Assembly (NCBI GenBank): GCA_029266015.1
Contig: JAJUFK010000125.1
Span: 1-6,909 of the forward strand
Source: Bacteroidota bacterium
Lineage (GTDB): Bacteria; Bacteroidota; Bacteroidia; Bacteroidales; UBA1715
DNA length: 6,909 bases
Reading direction: 5' to 3'
The translations under genes were made by a program, and so were the position numbers. Below the pieces are notes generated by a model. It saw nothing but the letters and a program-made list of their open reading frames with translations, ran no database searches and was not told the origin of the DNA. Of the stretch, positions 1-5,825 are shown piece after piece; the stretch's first letter is position 1; every line of letters begins with the position of its first letter.

Positions 1-22
1 TGTATGATTTTCGTCATTTTTG

Positions 23-30
23 TACTTTTG
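23..30 (+). promoter_or_regulatory. Putative Bacteroidota -7 promoter box for the 74-658 gene
   Basis: TACTTTTG matches the Bacteroidota -7 consensus TAnnTTTG exactly. It would place a transcription start near base 37 and give a leader of about 37 nt before the ATG at 74. The window opens with TG at bases 1-2, so a -33 TTG would need a T just before the window (spacer about 20 bp); this cannot be seen. Such a match can arise by chance in AT-rich DNA. Confidence 0.45.
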
Positions 31-73
31 CCTATACATTTTTTTATTCTAAAAATTTTTAAACCACATAATA

Positions 74-658
74 ATGAATTTCAGAATTCTATTGTTTTTA
101 GTTTTTCTCTATTTTTCCAAAATTACGTATGCTCAAGACGATACTGTAAGGCTCTATCCAATAACTATAGGTGTAAGTTTTGGCGATCCCGACTTTGTGT
201 CTCTTCAATTCCAATATTTGAACAAATCGGCTCCTTTTCGTGTAGCTATTTCAGGAACTTATATTCCTCATAGAAATGTAGTCTACACGTTAGGTTCATG
301 AAATATTGATTATTATTTAACACCGTATAAAAAATGGCATACGGGAATGCAATATGCATATAGAGAAATATTTACAAAGAATGATGGAATAGATAAAGAT
401 AATGGATATACATATATCTATAATGATATATATAAAACAAATATATATGCTCTTTACGGAGGTTTTGATATACGATGGAATCGTTTGTTGATAACTCCAC
501 AAGTTGGAGTACAACTGCAAAGAACGATTTTTTATTCGTATGAAAAAATTATCTATACAAATAATTCTGATATAAGAGAAATAAGCATTCCATATGAAAA
601 TTTAAATCAAAATCTCATATTACCTCTTATTCAAATACATGTAGGTTTTTGTATATAA
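74..658 (+). pseudogene. Small secreted, probable outer-membrane beta-barrel protein, interrupted by an in-frame TGA
   Basis: This is a 195-codon reading frame with one internal stop, TGA at 299-301 (codon 76). Residues 1-20 form a clear signal peptide, a hydrophobic stretch ending TYA before Gln-Asp-Asp, so the product would be exported. The rest alternates aromatic or hydrophobic residues with polar ones, has many Tyr, and ends in a hydrophobic strand (IQIHVGFCI), which resembles a small outer-membrane beta-barrel; I do not recognise a specific family. The frame continues for 119 codons past the TGA with the same character to a TAA at 656-658, so the two halves were one gene. The front piece keeps the signal peptide (75 aa). 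The back piece could only start at an internal ATG (347, 103 aa) and would lack it. Possible explanations are a nonsense mutation, a sequencing error or readthrough. The terminator at 663-691 and a -7 box at 23-30 still bracket the gene, suggesting recent or only apparent inactivation. Confidence 0.7.
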
Positions 659-662
659 ACAA

Positions 663-691
663 CAAAGCCCGAAGAAACACTTCGGGCTTTG
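663..691. terminator. Bidirectional intrinsic terminator between convergent genes
   Basis: A perfect 12-bp inverted repeat (CAAAGCCCGAAG at 663-674, its complement at 680-691) encloses a 5-nt loop. It lies 5 bp after the stop of the 74-658 gene and 20 bp after the prohibitin stop on the other strand. The GC-rich core stands out from the AT-rich surroundings. The minus-strand RNA runs into a U-rich stretch (UUGUUUAUA); the plus-strand tail is less U-rich, so termination is probably better for the prohibitin gene. Confidence 0.85.
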
Positions 692-711
692 CAAATATTA
701 AAAGTGTTCTA

Positions 712-1530
712 TTATTTATCTGTATTCAAAATTATTGGCAATCCGCTTTTGCCTCCACCTACTATTACCACTTTAGAATTTGGTGATTCACCTAATTTAA
801 GCGTTGCTTCTATACCACGCATTTTTAACAGTTCTTCTGTTAAACTGTTGTTTATAATTCTATTTGCACGCGCTTCACCTTCGGCAGCTATACGTTTACG
901 TTCGGCTTCACTATTTTCTTTATCCAAACGAAATTTGTATGCAAGCGCTTCTTGTTCTTGTTTCAATTTGCTTTCAATAGCTTGACGAATATCGGGAGGT
1001 AAATTAATAGATCGGATAAGTAATGCTTTCATTTCTATATTATTGTCGCGAAGTTTTTTACCCGCTTCGTCAATTATTTTTTGCTCTACTTCGCTACGTT
1101 TAGTAGAATAAATTTCTTCTGCCGAATATCTACCTGCAATTTGTCGAACTGCCGAACGAACTTCGGGAACAACAAGTACACTAATGTAATCGAGTTTAAA
1201 TGCTCTGTATAAAAAGGGTACACGAGTATATACCGGATAAAAACGAACAGTTACATCAATATTAATAGAAAGACCATTTTTGTCTAACACGTCCATTGGT
1301 TCTTCTATTTTTTGTTCTGCTACGTTAAATACATACATGTCATTCCATGGAGCAATAATATGAAATCCGGGTTGATATACTTGAACAGTGTCTAATCCTG
1401 TTGTAAACTGACGGAACATAACGCCTCGTTCTGTTGCTTCAAGTTTTATAAACATACTGCCTCCAAATAATATGAGAACAATTACGCCTATTATACCTAT
1501 AATTATGAGATTTGAATATTTACCTTTCAT
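712..1530 (-). CDS. Prohibitin / SPFH (band 7) family membrane protein
   Basis: This 272-residue protein has one N-terminal membrane segment (about residues 9-28) followed by an SPFH/band 7 domain (about 30-190). Typical features are ATERGVMFRQFTTG, the PGFHIIAPW turn (54-62), the DVTVRFYPV strand (92-100) and the Glu/Ala/Lys/Arg-rich coiled coil at about 185-225 with the EGEARA motif. The C-terminus carries the prohibitin/HflC-like VVIVGGGKSGLPIIL (254-268). Such proteins assemble into large membrane-anchored rings or caps that scaffold membrane domains and modulate membrane proteases such as FtsH; that role here is inferred from the family. Its length matches bacterial prohibitins. It starts at ATG 1530 and ends with TAA. 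It is separated from the upstream deacetylase-like gene by 113 bp holding a weak terminator, so it is probably transcribed alone. The best -7-like match is imperfect (TATGTTTA at 1574-1567, 7 of 8 including free positions). No FtsH or HflK partner gene is in the window. Confidence 0.92.
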   Translation of the reverse strand: MKGKYSNLIIIGIIGVIVLILFGGSMFIKLEATERGVMFRQFTTGLDTVQVYQPGFHIIAPWNDMYVFNVAEQKIEEPMDVLDKNGLSINIDVTVRFYPVYTRVPFLYRAFKLDYISVLVVPEVRSAVRQIAGRYSAEEIYSTKRSEVEQKIIDEAGKKLRDNNIEMKALLIRSINLPPDIRQAIESKLKQEQEALAYKFRLDKENSEAERKRIAAEGEARANRIINNSLTEELLKMRGIEATLKLGESPNSKVVIVGGGKSGLPIILNTDK

Positions 1531-1625
1531 TGTTTTTAAAATTTAAGTTTCAAGTAATTTTTTTTGTAAACATACACAAATTATTATATTAATTCGAAAA
1601 AAAACGTACAAACCGTATCATAGAT

Positions 1626-1653
1626 AAAAATGAAATTTTGCATTTAAATTTCA
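1626..1653 (-). terminator. Weak AT-rich hairpin with U-run at the end of the deacetylase-like gene
   Basis: On the minus strand TGAAATTT (1653-1646) can pair with AAATTTCA (1638-1631) across a 7-nt loop, followed by UUUUUAU. The stem overlaps the stop codon of the deacetylase-like gene (1646-1644). The position and the U-run suit an intrinsic terminator, but the stem has only two G-C pairs, so it would be weak. Confidence 0.4.
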
Positions 1654-2951
1654 ATTAAATAGGAATACAATTCATCTCCGTTTTTCCATGTGTGATAGTC
1701 GAAACTACTGTTGTGCCATAAACAAACAAAGTTCCCCGAATATTTCTTAGTAGTTTGTATTAAGGTGTAAATTAGTGTTTGCGCATCTTCTATTTGTGTA
1801 TATTTTTGTAAGCTTACATCCATTAAGATTAGAGGCAATTCTTTGATTGACATGATTTTACGATTAATACAATCAAACATGGAGTGTTCAATACACATAC
1901 CGGTTCTAAATCCGGGATTGTTACGGTAATATAATGAACTATCTTGATATATTCCTACTTGTTCTAAAACTCGCAAAGTATCGGGTACTTGTATTTTTAA
2001 AAAATGTTGTCTACTTTTTGTTATTTTAGATTCAGCAATAGTTTCAAATTGTGTTATTGTTTTTTGAATGAGTGGAAATTCTGCTTCTGTCCATTCATTT
2101 AAATGTATTCCAAATGAATGATTCCGATGTATTATATTGCTTATTACTTGTTTGCCGCGTTCCGAAGCAAGTGCTTTATTATTGCGTGGAGTAAGTAAGA
2201 AATAAAACGTTGATTGAGTTCCTATTTGCTCACTTATTGTCATAAGTTTATCAAAGGTGTCATATGGATCTTTTTTTTGTTTTCGTAAGGCCCAACTGGT
2301 TTTAAATGTTTGAATAGATGCTCGTTTACATAAATCGCCACACAATGTTCTTAAAAAATCAGTACTATTCATCCATTTGTACATAAAATCAATATCGTGA
2401 GTCAATGTCTTTTTGAATGTACGTTTTATTTGAATTTTAGCACCAAGTTCTGTTGCCATTTTTTTGAAAAGCTCTGCATATATATGTACTATAGGTAGTT
2501 GAATAAAATTATGTTTTACTGCTAAACTCAATCGTTCAGGAAATCTACCAAATGAATCACGTTCTTCTATACTTGTTTCTTCCCAACGACTCAACATAAA
2601 AAATGCACCTGCTATTATGTCAACTCCACAGTAAAGTGATTGATCATTGATTTCGTTATACGAGGCATCTCCATATAAAACAGGAATAGTTTGTTCCGGT
2701 AATACATCTTTCAAATAGGTAATTTTTTTTGGAATATTGTCGGTAGAACAATAACCTACCGATTCGGAAAATCCGGAAAAAAATGCGTCGCGAAATTCAA
2801 TAGTAGCATTGTTTGGTAAATGAATTTTGTATTGACGACTAACCGACGATGTGTGTATTGAAAAATCGAGTCCAAGTATTTCTTTAAATAATACTGTAAA
2901 TACGTATTCTTTTTCTGGTAAAAAAATGGGTTCTGTATAAATTCGTATCAT
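1644..2951 (-). CDS. Polysaccharide deacetylase-like protein with DUF7033-type N-domain
   Basis: I chose the ATG at 2951 (435 aa). The frame stays open to a TTG at 3017, but that TTG lies inside a -7 promoter-like box, and the family usually begins with an M-x-IYT motif, here MIRIYTEP. Residues 1 to about 150 resemble the DUF7033 domain found before NodB-like domains in Bacteroidota, including AFFMLSRWEE (116-125) and the D-x-x-GRFPERLS stretch. The deacetylase-like barrel follows: LTHDID (183-188) matches NodB motif 1 with its Asp pair, HSFGIHLNEW (278-287) occupies the motif 2 region, SRQHFLK (313-319) and GFRTG (347-351) follow, then LILMDVSL (375-382) and LWHNSSFD (411-418). Motif 2 has His-x4-His spacing rather than the canonical His-Ser/Thr-x-x-His, so metal binding and activity are uncertain. 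There is no signal peptide, so it is probably cytoplasmic. The family is often linked to surface-polysaccharide metabolism, but nothing nearby confirms a substrate. It has seven Cys with no obvious pairing. Confidence 0.82.
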   Translation of the reverse strand: MIRIYTEPIFLPEKEYVFTVLFKEILGLDFSIHTSSVSRQYKIHLPNNATIEFRDAFFSGFSESVGYCSTDNIPKKITYLKDVLPEQTIPVLYGDASYNEINDQSLYCGVDIIAGAFFMLSRWEETSIEERDSFGRFPERLSLAVKHNFIQLPIVHIYAELFKKMATELGAKIQIKRTFKKTLTHDIDFMYKWMNSTDFLRTLCGDLCKRASIQTFKTSWALRKQKKDPYDTFDKLMTISEQIGTQSTFYFLLTPRNNKALASERGKQVISNIIHRNHSFGIHLNEWTEAEFPLIQKTITQFETIAESKITKSRQHFLKIQVPDTLRVLEQVGIYQDSSLYYRNNPGFRTGMCIEHSMFDCINRKIMSIKELPLILMDVSLQKYTQIEDAQTLIYTLIQTTKKYSGNFVCLWHNSSFDYHTWKNGDELYSYLIEI

Positions 2952-2955
2952 AGTG

Positions 2956-3036
2956 TATAAAAAATAATGCCTGTAATTATTTTTTTGTTTAGGATTATAA
3001 TAAAAATTTCCATACAAAAATACAGAGTTACAGGCA
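2956..3036 (-). terminator. Long-loop hairpin plus U-tract between the HIT gene and the deacetylase-like gene
   Basis: On the minus strand TGCCTGTAA (3036-3028) is matched by TTACAGGCA (2976-2968), a perfect 9-bp inverted repeat. Inside it, TATTTTTG (3022-3015) can pair with the CAAAAAAATA that precedes the right arm, leaving a two-A bulge and an inner loop of about 27 nt. The right arm runs directly into UUAUUUUUUAUA (2967-2956). It begins 15 nt after the HIT stop codon, so it suits a terminator for greA-HIT. Its U-tract ends only 4 nt before the ATG of the next gene. A paired operator is an alternative reading. Confidence 0.5.
3015..3022 (-). promoter_or_regulatory. Putative -7 box for the deacetylase-like gene
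   Basis: TATTTTTG on the minus strand fits TAnnTTTG exactly and would give a start near 3008 and a leader of about 57 nt before the ATG at 2951. No TTG lies 17-23 bp upstream, so the -33 element is missing or degenerate. The box overlaps the TTG that would extend the reading frame, which argues against that longer start. It sits inside the hairpin at 2956-3036. Confidence 0.4.
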
Positions 3037-3051
3037 GTATTTAAATAAAAA

Positions 3052-3444
3052 TTAGATATTTTTTATAATAGCATTTTTCATTGCAATTAGGTCTTCTTGA
3101 GATGGTTTTAGTTTTGGTTGCATAAAGTTTATGTCTGCCATTGTTTGCATAGGAACTAAATGTATATGACAATGTGGTACTTCTAAACCTATTACTGCAA
3201 CACCAATACGTTTGCATGGCACAGTTTTTTTGAGTGCTATTGCTATTTGTTTGGCAAATATCATCATGTTTCCCAATGTGTTGTCATCTACATCAAAAAT
3301 ATAGTCTATTTCTTGCTTTGGAATTACTAGCACATGCCCCATCACTAAAGGGTTAACATCAAGAAATGCTAAAAAGTCGGTGTTTTCTGCAATTTTATGT
3401 GCAGGTATTTCACCTTGTACGATTTTTGAAAAGATTGTTGCCAT
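3052..3444 (-). CDS. HIT-family nucleotide hydrolase/transferase (HINT-like)
   Basis: This 130-residue protein is a complete single-domain histidine-triad protein. It begins with the typical ATIFSKIVQGEIPAHKIAE (2-20), has the D-x-NP-x-x-x-GH-x-LVIPK segment (29-43), and ends its core with the signature triad VPHCHIHLVP, His91, His93 and His95; by family analogy His93 is the nucleophile that forms a nucleotidyl intermediate. HINT-type members hydrolyse purine nucleoside phosphoramidates and aminoacyl-adenylates in the cytosol; the physiological substrate is unknown here. It starts at ATG 3444, with only 3 bp after the greA stop, so the two are almost certainly cotranscribed. I recall this greA-HIT pairing as common in Bacteroidota. 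The length is normal and no motif residue is missing. Confidence 0.95.
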   Translation of the reverse strand: MATIFSKIVQGEIPAHKIAENTDFLAFLDVNPLVMGHVLVIPKQEIDYIFDVDDNTLGNMMIFAKQIAIALKKTVPCKRIGVAVIGLEVPHCHIHLVPMQTMADINFMQPKLKPSQEDLIAMKNAIIKNI

Positions 3445-3447
3445 ATT

Positions 3448-3921
3448 CTATCTCGATATTTCAATTATTTCAAATGGAATAACACCTGCAGGAACTTTTA
3501 TTTCTACGGTATCGCCTACTTTTTTACCTATTAATCCTTTTGCTATAGGAGTATCAATAGAAATTTTACCGCTTTTTAGGTCAGCTTCCGATTCAGCTAC
3601 AATGGTGTATTCCATTACAGCATTGTTTTTGGTATTTTTTATCTTAACTTTAGAAAGAATTTGTACCGTAGAAGAATCGAGTTTTGATTCATCAATAATA
3701 CGTGAATTAATAATGGTTTCTTGTAATTTTGAAATACGTAATTCCAATAACCCTTGAGCCTCTTTGGCAGCATCGTATTCAGCGTTTTCCGACAAATCAC
3801 CTTTATCGCGAGCTTCTGCTATTTGTTGCGATATTTTTGGGCGTTCTACACTTGTTAGATAATCTAACTCTTGTTGAAGTTTCTTCAACCCTTCTTCTGT
3901 AACATATGAAATCTTTGCCAT
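3448..3921 (-). CDS. greA: Transcription elongation/cleavage factor GreA
   Basis: At 157 residues this is almost exactly the length of other GreA proteins. The N-terminal half (1 to about 75) is the antiparallel coiled coil that enters the RNA polymerase secondary channel, starting MAKISYVTEEGLKKLQQEL. The acidic tip GDLSENAEYDAAKEAQ (41-56) contains Asp42 and Glu45, equivalent to the Asp41/Glu44 pair of the E. coli protein that helps bind the catalytic Mg2+ for RNA cleavage. The C-terminal FKBP-like domain (about 80-157) ends GVIPFEIIEISR. It rescues backtracked polymerase by stimulating cleavage of the transcript 3' end. It starts at ATG 3921, stops with TAG, and is followed after 3 bp by the HIT gene. 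A hairpin with U-tract lies 28 nt upstream of the start, between the gene and the only visible -7 box, which suggests control by premature termination. The name is secure. Confidence 0.97.
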   Translation of the reverse strand: MAKISYVTEEGLKKLQQELDYLTSVERPKISQQIAEARDKGDLSENAEYDAAKEAQGLLELRISKLQETIINSRIIDESKLDSSTVQILSKVKIKNTKNNAVMEYTIVAESEADLKSGKISIDTPIAKGLIGKKVGDTVEIKVPAGVIPFEIIEISR

Positions 3922-3940
3922 AGGTTAATGAATTTTATAT

Positions 3941-3979
3941 AAAACAAAAGGAATCCTACAAGCATGCTTATAAGATTCC
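3941..3979 (-). terminator. Intrinsic terminator or attenuator in front of greA
   Basis: The minus-strand RNA forms a continuous 13-bp stem: GGAAUC pairs with GAUUCC, then UUAUAAG with CUUGUAG using two U-G wobbles, around a CAUG loop (3979-3950). It is followed at once by UUUUGUUUU (3949-3941). On the plus strand the two wobbles become A-C mismatches and the tail is A-rich, so the structure belongs to minus-strand RNA. It either ends the upstream coiled-coil gene (stop at 4048) or acts inside the greA leader, or both. Confidence 0.8.
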
Positions 3980-4001
3980 CAAAAATTTTGTATTGATTCA
4001 G

Positions 4002-4009
4002 CAAATATA
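4002..4009 (-). promoter_or_regulatory. Putative -7 box for greA-HIT
   Basis: TATATTTG on the minus strand is an exact TAnnTTTG match, 38 bp after the stop of the coiled-coil gene. A start near 3994 would give greA a leader of about 73 nt that includes the hairpin at 3979-3950. I see no TTG at the usual 17-23 bp upstream, so the -33 part is weak. No -7 match exists in the 28 bp between the hairpin tail and the greA ATG. Confidence 0.4.
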
Positions 4010-4047
4010 CTACAAAAACAATCTAAAAGGAAATATTTTGTTGTAAA

Positions 4048-4947
4048 TTATTTTAATTCAATTTCTGATTTTCCAACTTCTTTTCCATCACAGAAAATTG
4101 CAATTTTGTAAATACCAATTTCTAAATTGTCATTTACAGCATTGTAATATACTTCAAAACGTGAGTCATTATTATTGTAAAGTATTTCTTTTTTCTCACT
4201 AAACATAATTGTTTTACCGTCATAATCAAATTGGTTGTTTGAAGATTGAGTTAACACAACACCACCAGGAGCTGTAATGCGAATAAAAATAGTGCGTTTA
4301 CCCGGTTGAGCCAAAATATTTTTAAGCATGGTACCGGCAACTTCAATTTTTTCTACACGTTTTGCTCGTGTTATAGGTTTGCCTTTTTTATTATATGCAG
4401 TTACTTTTACATCACTTACTCGCAGTTGTGAACCAATTTCAACTTTTTCGTTTAATTCGTCAATTTTTTTAGCTTTTTGGAAATTTTCAATTTCCATGGT
4501 ATCTAATTTTATTTTTTGATATTGATTCATAGCTTTTAATGAATCAACTTTATATTTTAAATATGCATTTTCTTTAATGTACTGATCGGCAGTAGCACGT
4601 AATATTTCTATTTGTTTTTTATAATTGTTTATTTCTGCTATATCAGCATTTTGAGTTCTTAAAGTATAGCGTATTTTTTCTATTTCAGCTTGTTTTTCTA
4701 TAAGCAATGAGTCAAGTTTTGCATTTTTACCCATATGCATTTTTATTTCTTGTTCAAGAGAATCAAGTTCTGTAAGTAATTTTTGTTTTTCACTGTTTAC
4801 TACTGTTAAATTATTTTCAATATTAGTAATGGTTTGTAATGCTTTATTGTATTTAGTGTATAGCACACCTATACATCCTAATAATAATAAAATAATTAAA
4901 ATGAAAAACACATAAATTTTAGAGTTTGCTTTTTGATTTGTATCCAT
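4048..4947 (-). CDS. Single-pass membrane coiled-coil protein with C-terminal beta-rich domain, function unknown
   Basis: This is a 299-residue protein with a three-part layout. A short Lys-containing N-terminus precedes a strong membrane segment (about residues 11-31, Ile/Leu/Phe-rich). A long coiled coil follows (about 35-175), rich in Lys, Glu, Leu and Ile with heptad-like spacing. The C-terminal domain (about 176-299) looks beta-rich, with SDVKVTAYNKKGK, a PGKRTIFIRITAPGG segment, a QFDYDGKTIMFSEKKE segment and an end of GIYKIAIFCDGKEVGKSEIELK. The small positive N-terminus suggests N-in topology, placing the coil and the C-domain in the periplasm. Cys25 lies in LLLGC, which loosely resembles a lipobox, but hydrophobic residues continue after it, so a membrane anchor is more likely. 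I recall uncharacterised Bacteroidota proteins with this layout but cannot assign a role; the C-domain could bind a partner or a polymer. It has its own promoter-like element and a hairpin downstream, so it is probably transcribed alone. Confidence 0.85.
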   Translation of the reverse strand: MDTNQKANSKIYVFFILIILLLLGCIGVLYTKYNKALQTITNIENNLTVVNSEKQKLLTELDSLEQEIKMHMGKNAKLDSLLIEKQAEIEKIRYTLRTQNADIAEINNYKKQIEILRATADQYIKENAYLKYKVDSLKAMNQYQKIKLDTMEIENFQKAKKIDELNEKVEIGSQLRVSDVKVTAYNKKGKPITRAKRVEKIEVAGTMLKNILAQPGKRTIFIRITAPGGVVLTQSSNNQFDYDGKTIMFSEKKEILYNNNDSRFEVYYNAVNDNLEIGIYKIAIFCDGKEVGKSEIELK

Positions 4948-4987
4948 AATAGTAAATAAAATATATAAGTTCTTTTGAAATTTGGAA

Positions 4988-5020
4988 CAAAAATAATTAA
5001 TTCAATTGGTTTTTTATCAA
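4988..5020 (-). promoter_or_regulatory. Putative promoter of the coiled-coil gene
   Basis: On the minus strand TTG (5020-5018) is followed after 22 bp by TATTTTTG (4995-4988), fitting the Bacteroidota pattern TTG-N17-23-TAnnTTTG. A start near 4981 would give a leader of about 33 nt before the ATG at 4947. This is the only putative promoter in the window with both elements visible at acceptable spacing. Confidence 0.55.
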
Positions 5021-5073
5021 TGTTTTGAATTTTTTATTTAAACAGTCTATTAACTAAATTTATTATCTCTTTT

Positions 5074-5808
5074 TTACAAAAATTCAATTTCTTTAAAGTT
5101 GTATGTTCTCAGTTGGTTATATGAGTCTTGTAATAATAATTTCCCTGTAGGTTCTACTCCTATAATTTTTGCGTCAAATATTCCATTACTGTCTTTATAC
5201 TGAGCTAAAATATTTCTTTTATATAAAGCAGTGTGATATGTGTTTTCTATTTCATTTTTTGCATGGTCTATATTTATATATGTTTTTTGAATAGATTCAA
5301 TACATTCGTTAATTATTTCTATACAATCATATTTTTTGTTAGTTTCAAGAGCCAGTGAAGTTGGATTAGGTAATGATTTGTCAAATATTGTCTGATTGCA
5401 ATTGAGTCCAATACCTACAACACTTTTAGAAATATTTTGACCTAACAGAATGTTTTCAATGAGTATTCCCGCAATTTTTTTGTTATTTATATATATATCA
5501 TTAGGCCATTTAATATATATGTTGTTACAATATTTTTGTAATGCATGTAATAAGCCTACCGAAACAGCTTGAGAAAGAATAAATTGGTTGTTTGCAGGAA
5601 TTTTTTTTGGAAAAAGAATAATTGAAAATAAACAATTTAAGCCGGGTTCCGAAAGCCATGAATTGCCGCGTTGTCCTTTTCCACGAGTTTGATTGGGGGT
5701 GTAAATTGTAGTAAATTCTTTTACTTGATTACTTTCAATAATTTTGAATGCATGTTCGTTAGTTGATGAAAGTGTATCGAAAATAAGAATATTGTTGTAT
5801 ATTTCCAC
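5074..5808 (-). CDS. birA: Biotin--[acetyl-CoA-carboxylase] ligase (monofunctional BirA), GTG start
   Basis: This 244-residue enzyme activates biotin to biotinyl-5'-AMP and attaches it to the lysine of biotin carboxyl carrier proteins in the cytoplasm. SSTN (14-17) opens the substrate pocket. RGKGQRGNSW (42-51) is the biotin/ATP-binding loop, corresponding to GRGRRG in E. coli. KWPNDIY (100-106) and KKIAGILIE (110-118) follow, with Lys111 equivalent to the catalytic Lys183 of E. coli BirA, and VVGIGLNCN lies downstream. The small C-terminal SH3-like domain occupies about 200-244. The N-terminal helix-turn-helix of the E. coli repressor form is absent, so it is an enzyme only. The start is GTG at 5808: a stop codon lies four codons upstream with no ATG between, and later starts would cut into SSTN. 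It diverges from the thioredoxin-like gene with 17 bp between start codons. No convincing promoter box is visible on its side, and no clear terminator after its stop. Confidence 0.95.
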   Translation of the reverse strand: MEIYNNILIFDTLSSTNEHAFKIIESNQVKEFTTIYTPNQTRGKGQRGNSWLSEPGLNCLFSIILFPKKIPANNQFILSQAVSVGLLHALQKYCNNIYIKWPNDIYINNKKIAGILIENILLGQNISKSVVGIGLNCNQTIFDKSLPNPTSLALETNKKYDCIEIINECIESIQKTYINIDHAKNEIENTYHTALYKRNILAQYKDSNGIFDAKIIGVEPTGKLLLQDSYNQLRTYNFKEIEFL

Positions 5809-5825
5809 GCTTAATTTTTATATAT

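Noticed and set aside
4..273. 89-codon plus-strand frame overlapping the start of the 74-658 gene
   Set aside because: Its product is low-complexity and Phe/Cys/Ser-rich, and it overlaps a frame with a clear signal peptide and a 119-codon continuation; it is a shadow.
317..520. 67-codon minus-strand frame rich in Ile, possible small membrane protein
   Set aside because: It is antisense to Tyr/Asp/Asn-rich codons of the barrel-like gene, which automatically gives Ile-rich antisense product; no promoter or conserved motif supports it.
3380..3757. 125-codon plus-strand frame antisense to greA and HIT
   Set aside because: Both minus-strand genes have full catalytic or functional motifs; the antisense frame crosses both and has no recognisable domain.
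4719..4947. Cys25 of the coiled-coil protein as a lipoprotein lipobox
   Set aside because: The -2 residue is Leu, which is unusual, and the hydrophobic run continues past the Cys, which fits a membrane anchor better than a lipoprotein signal.
5041..5073. Possible terminator after birA
   Set aside because: Only a 3-bp stem (AGT/ACT) could be found with scattered A-T pairs, too weak to call; birA transcripts may run into the next gene.
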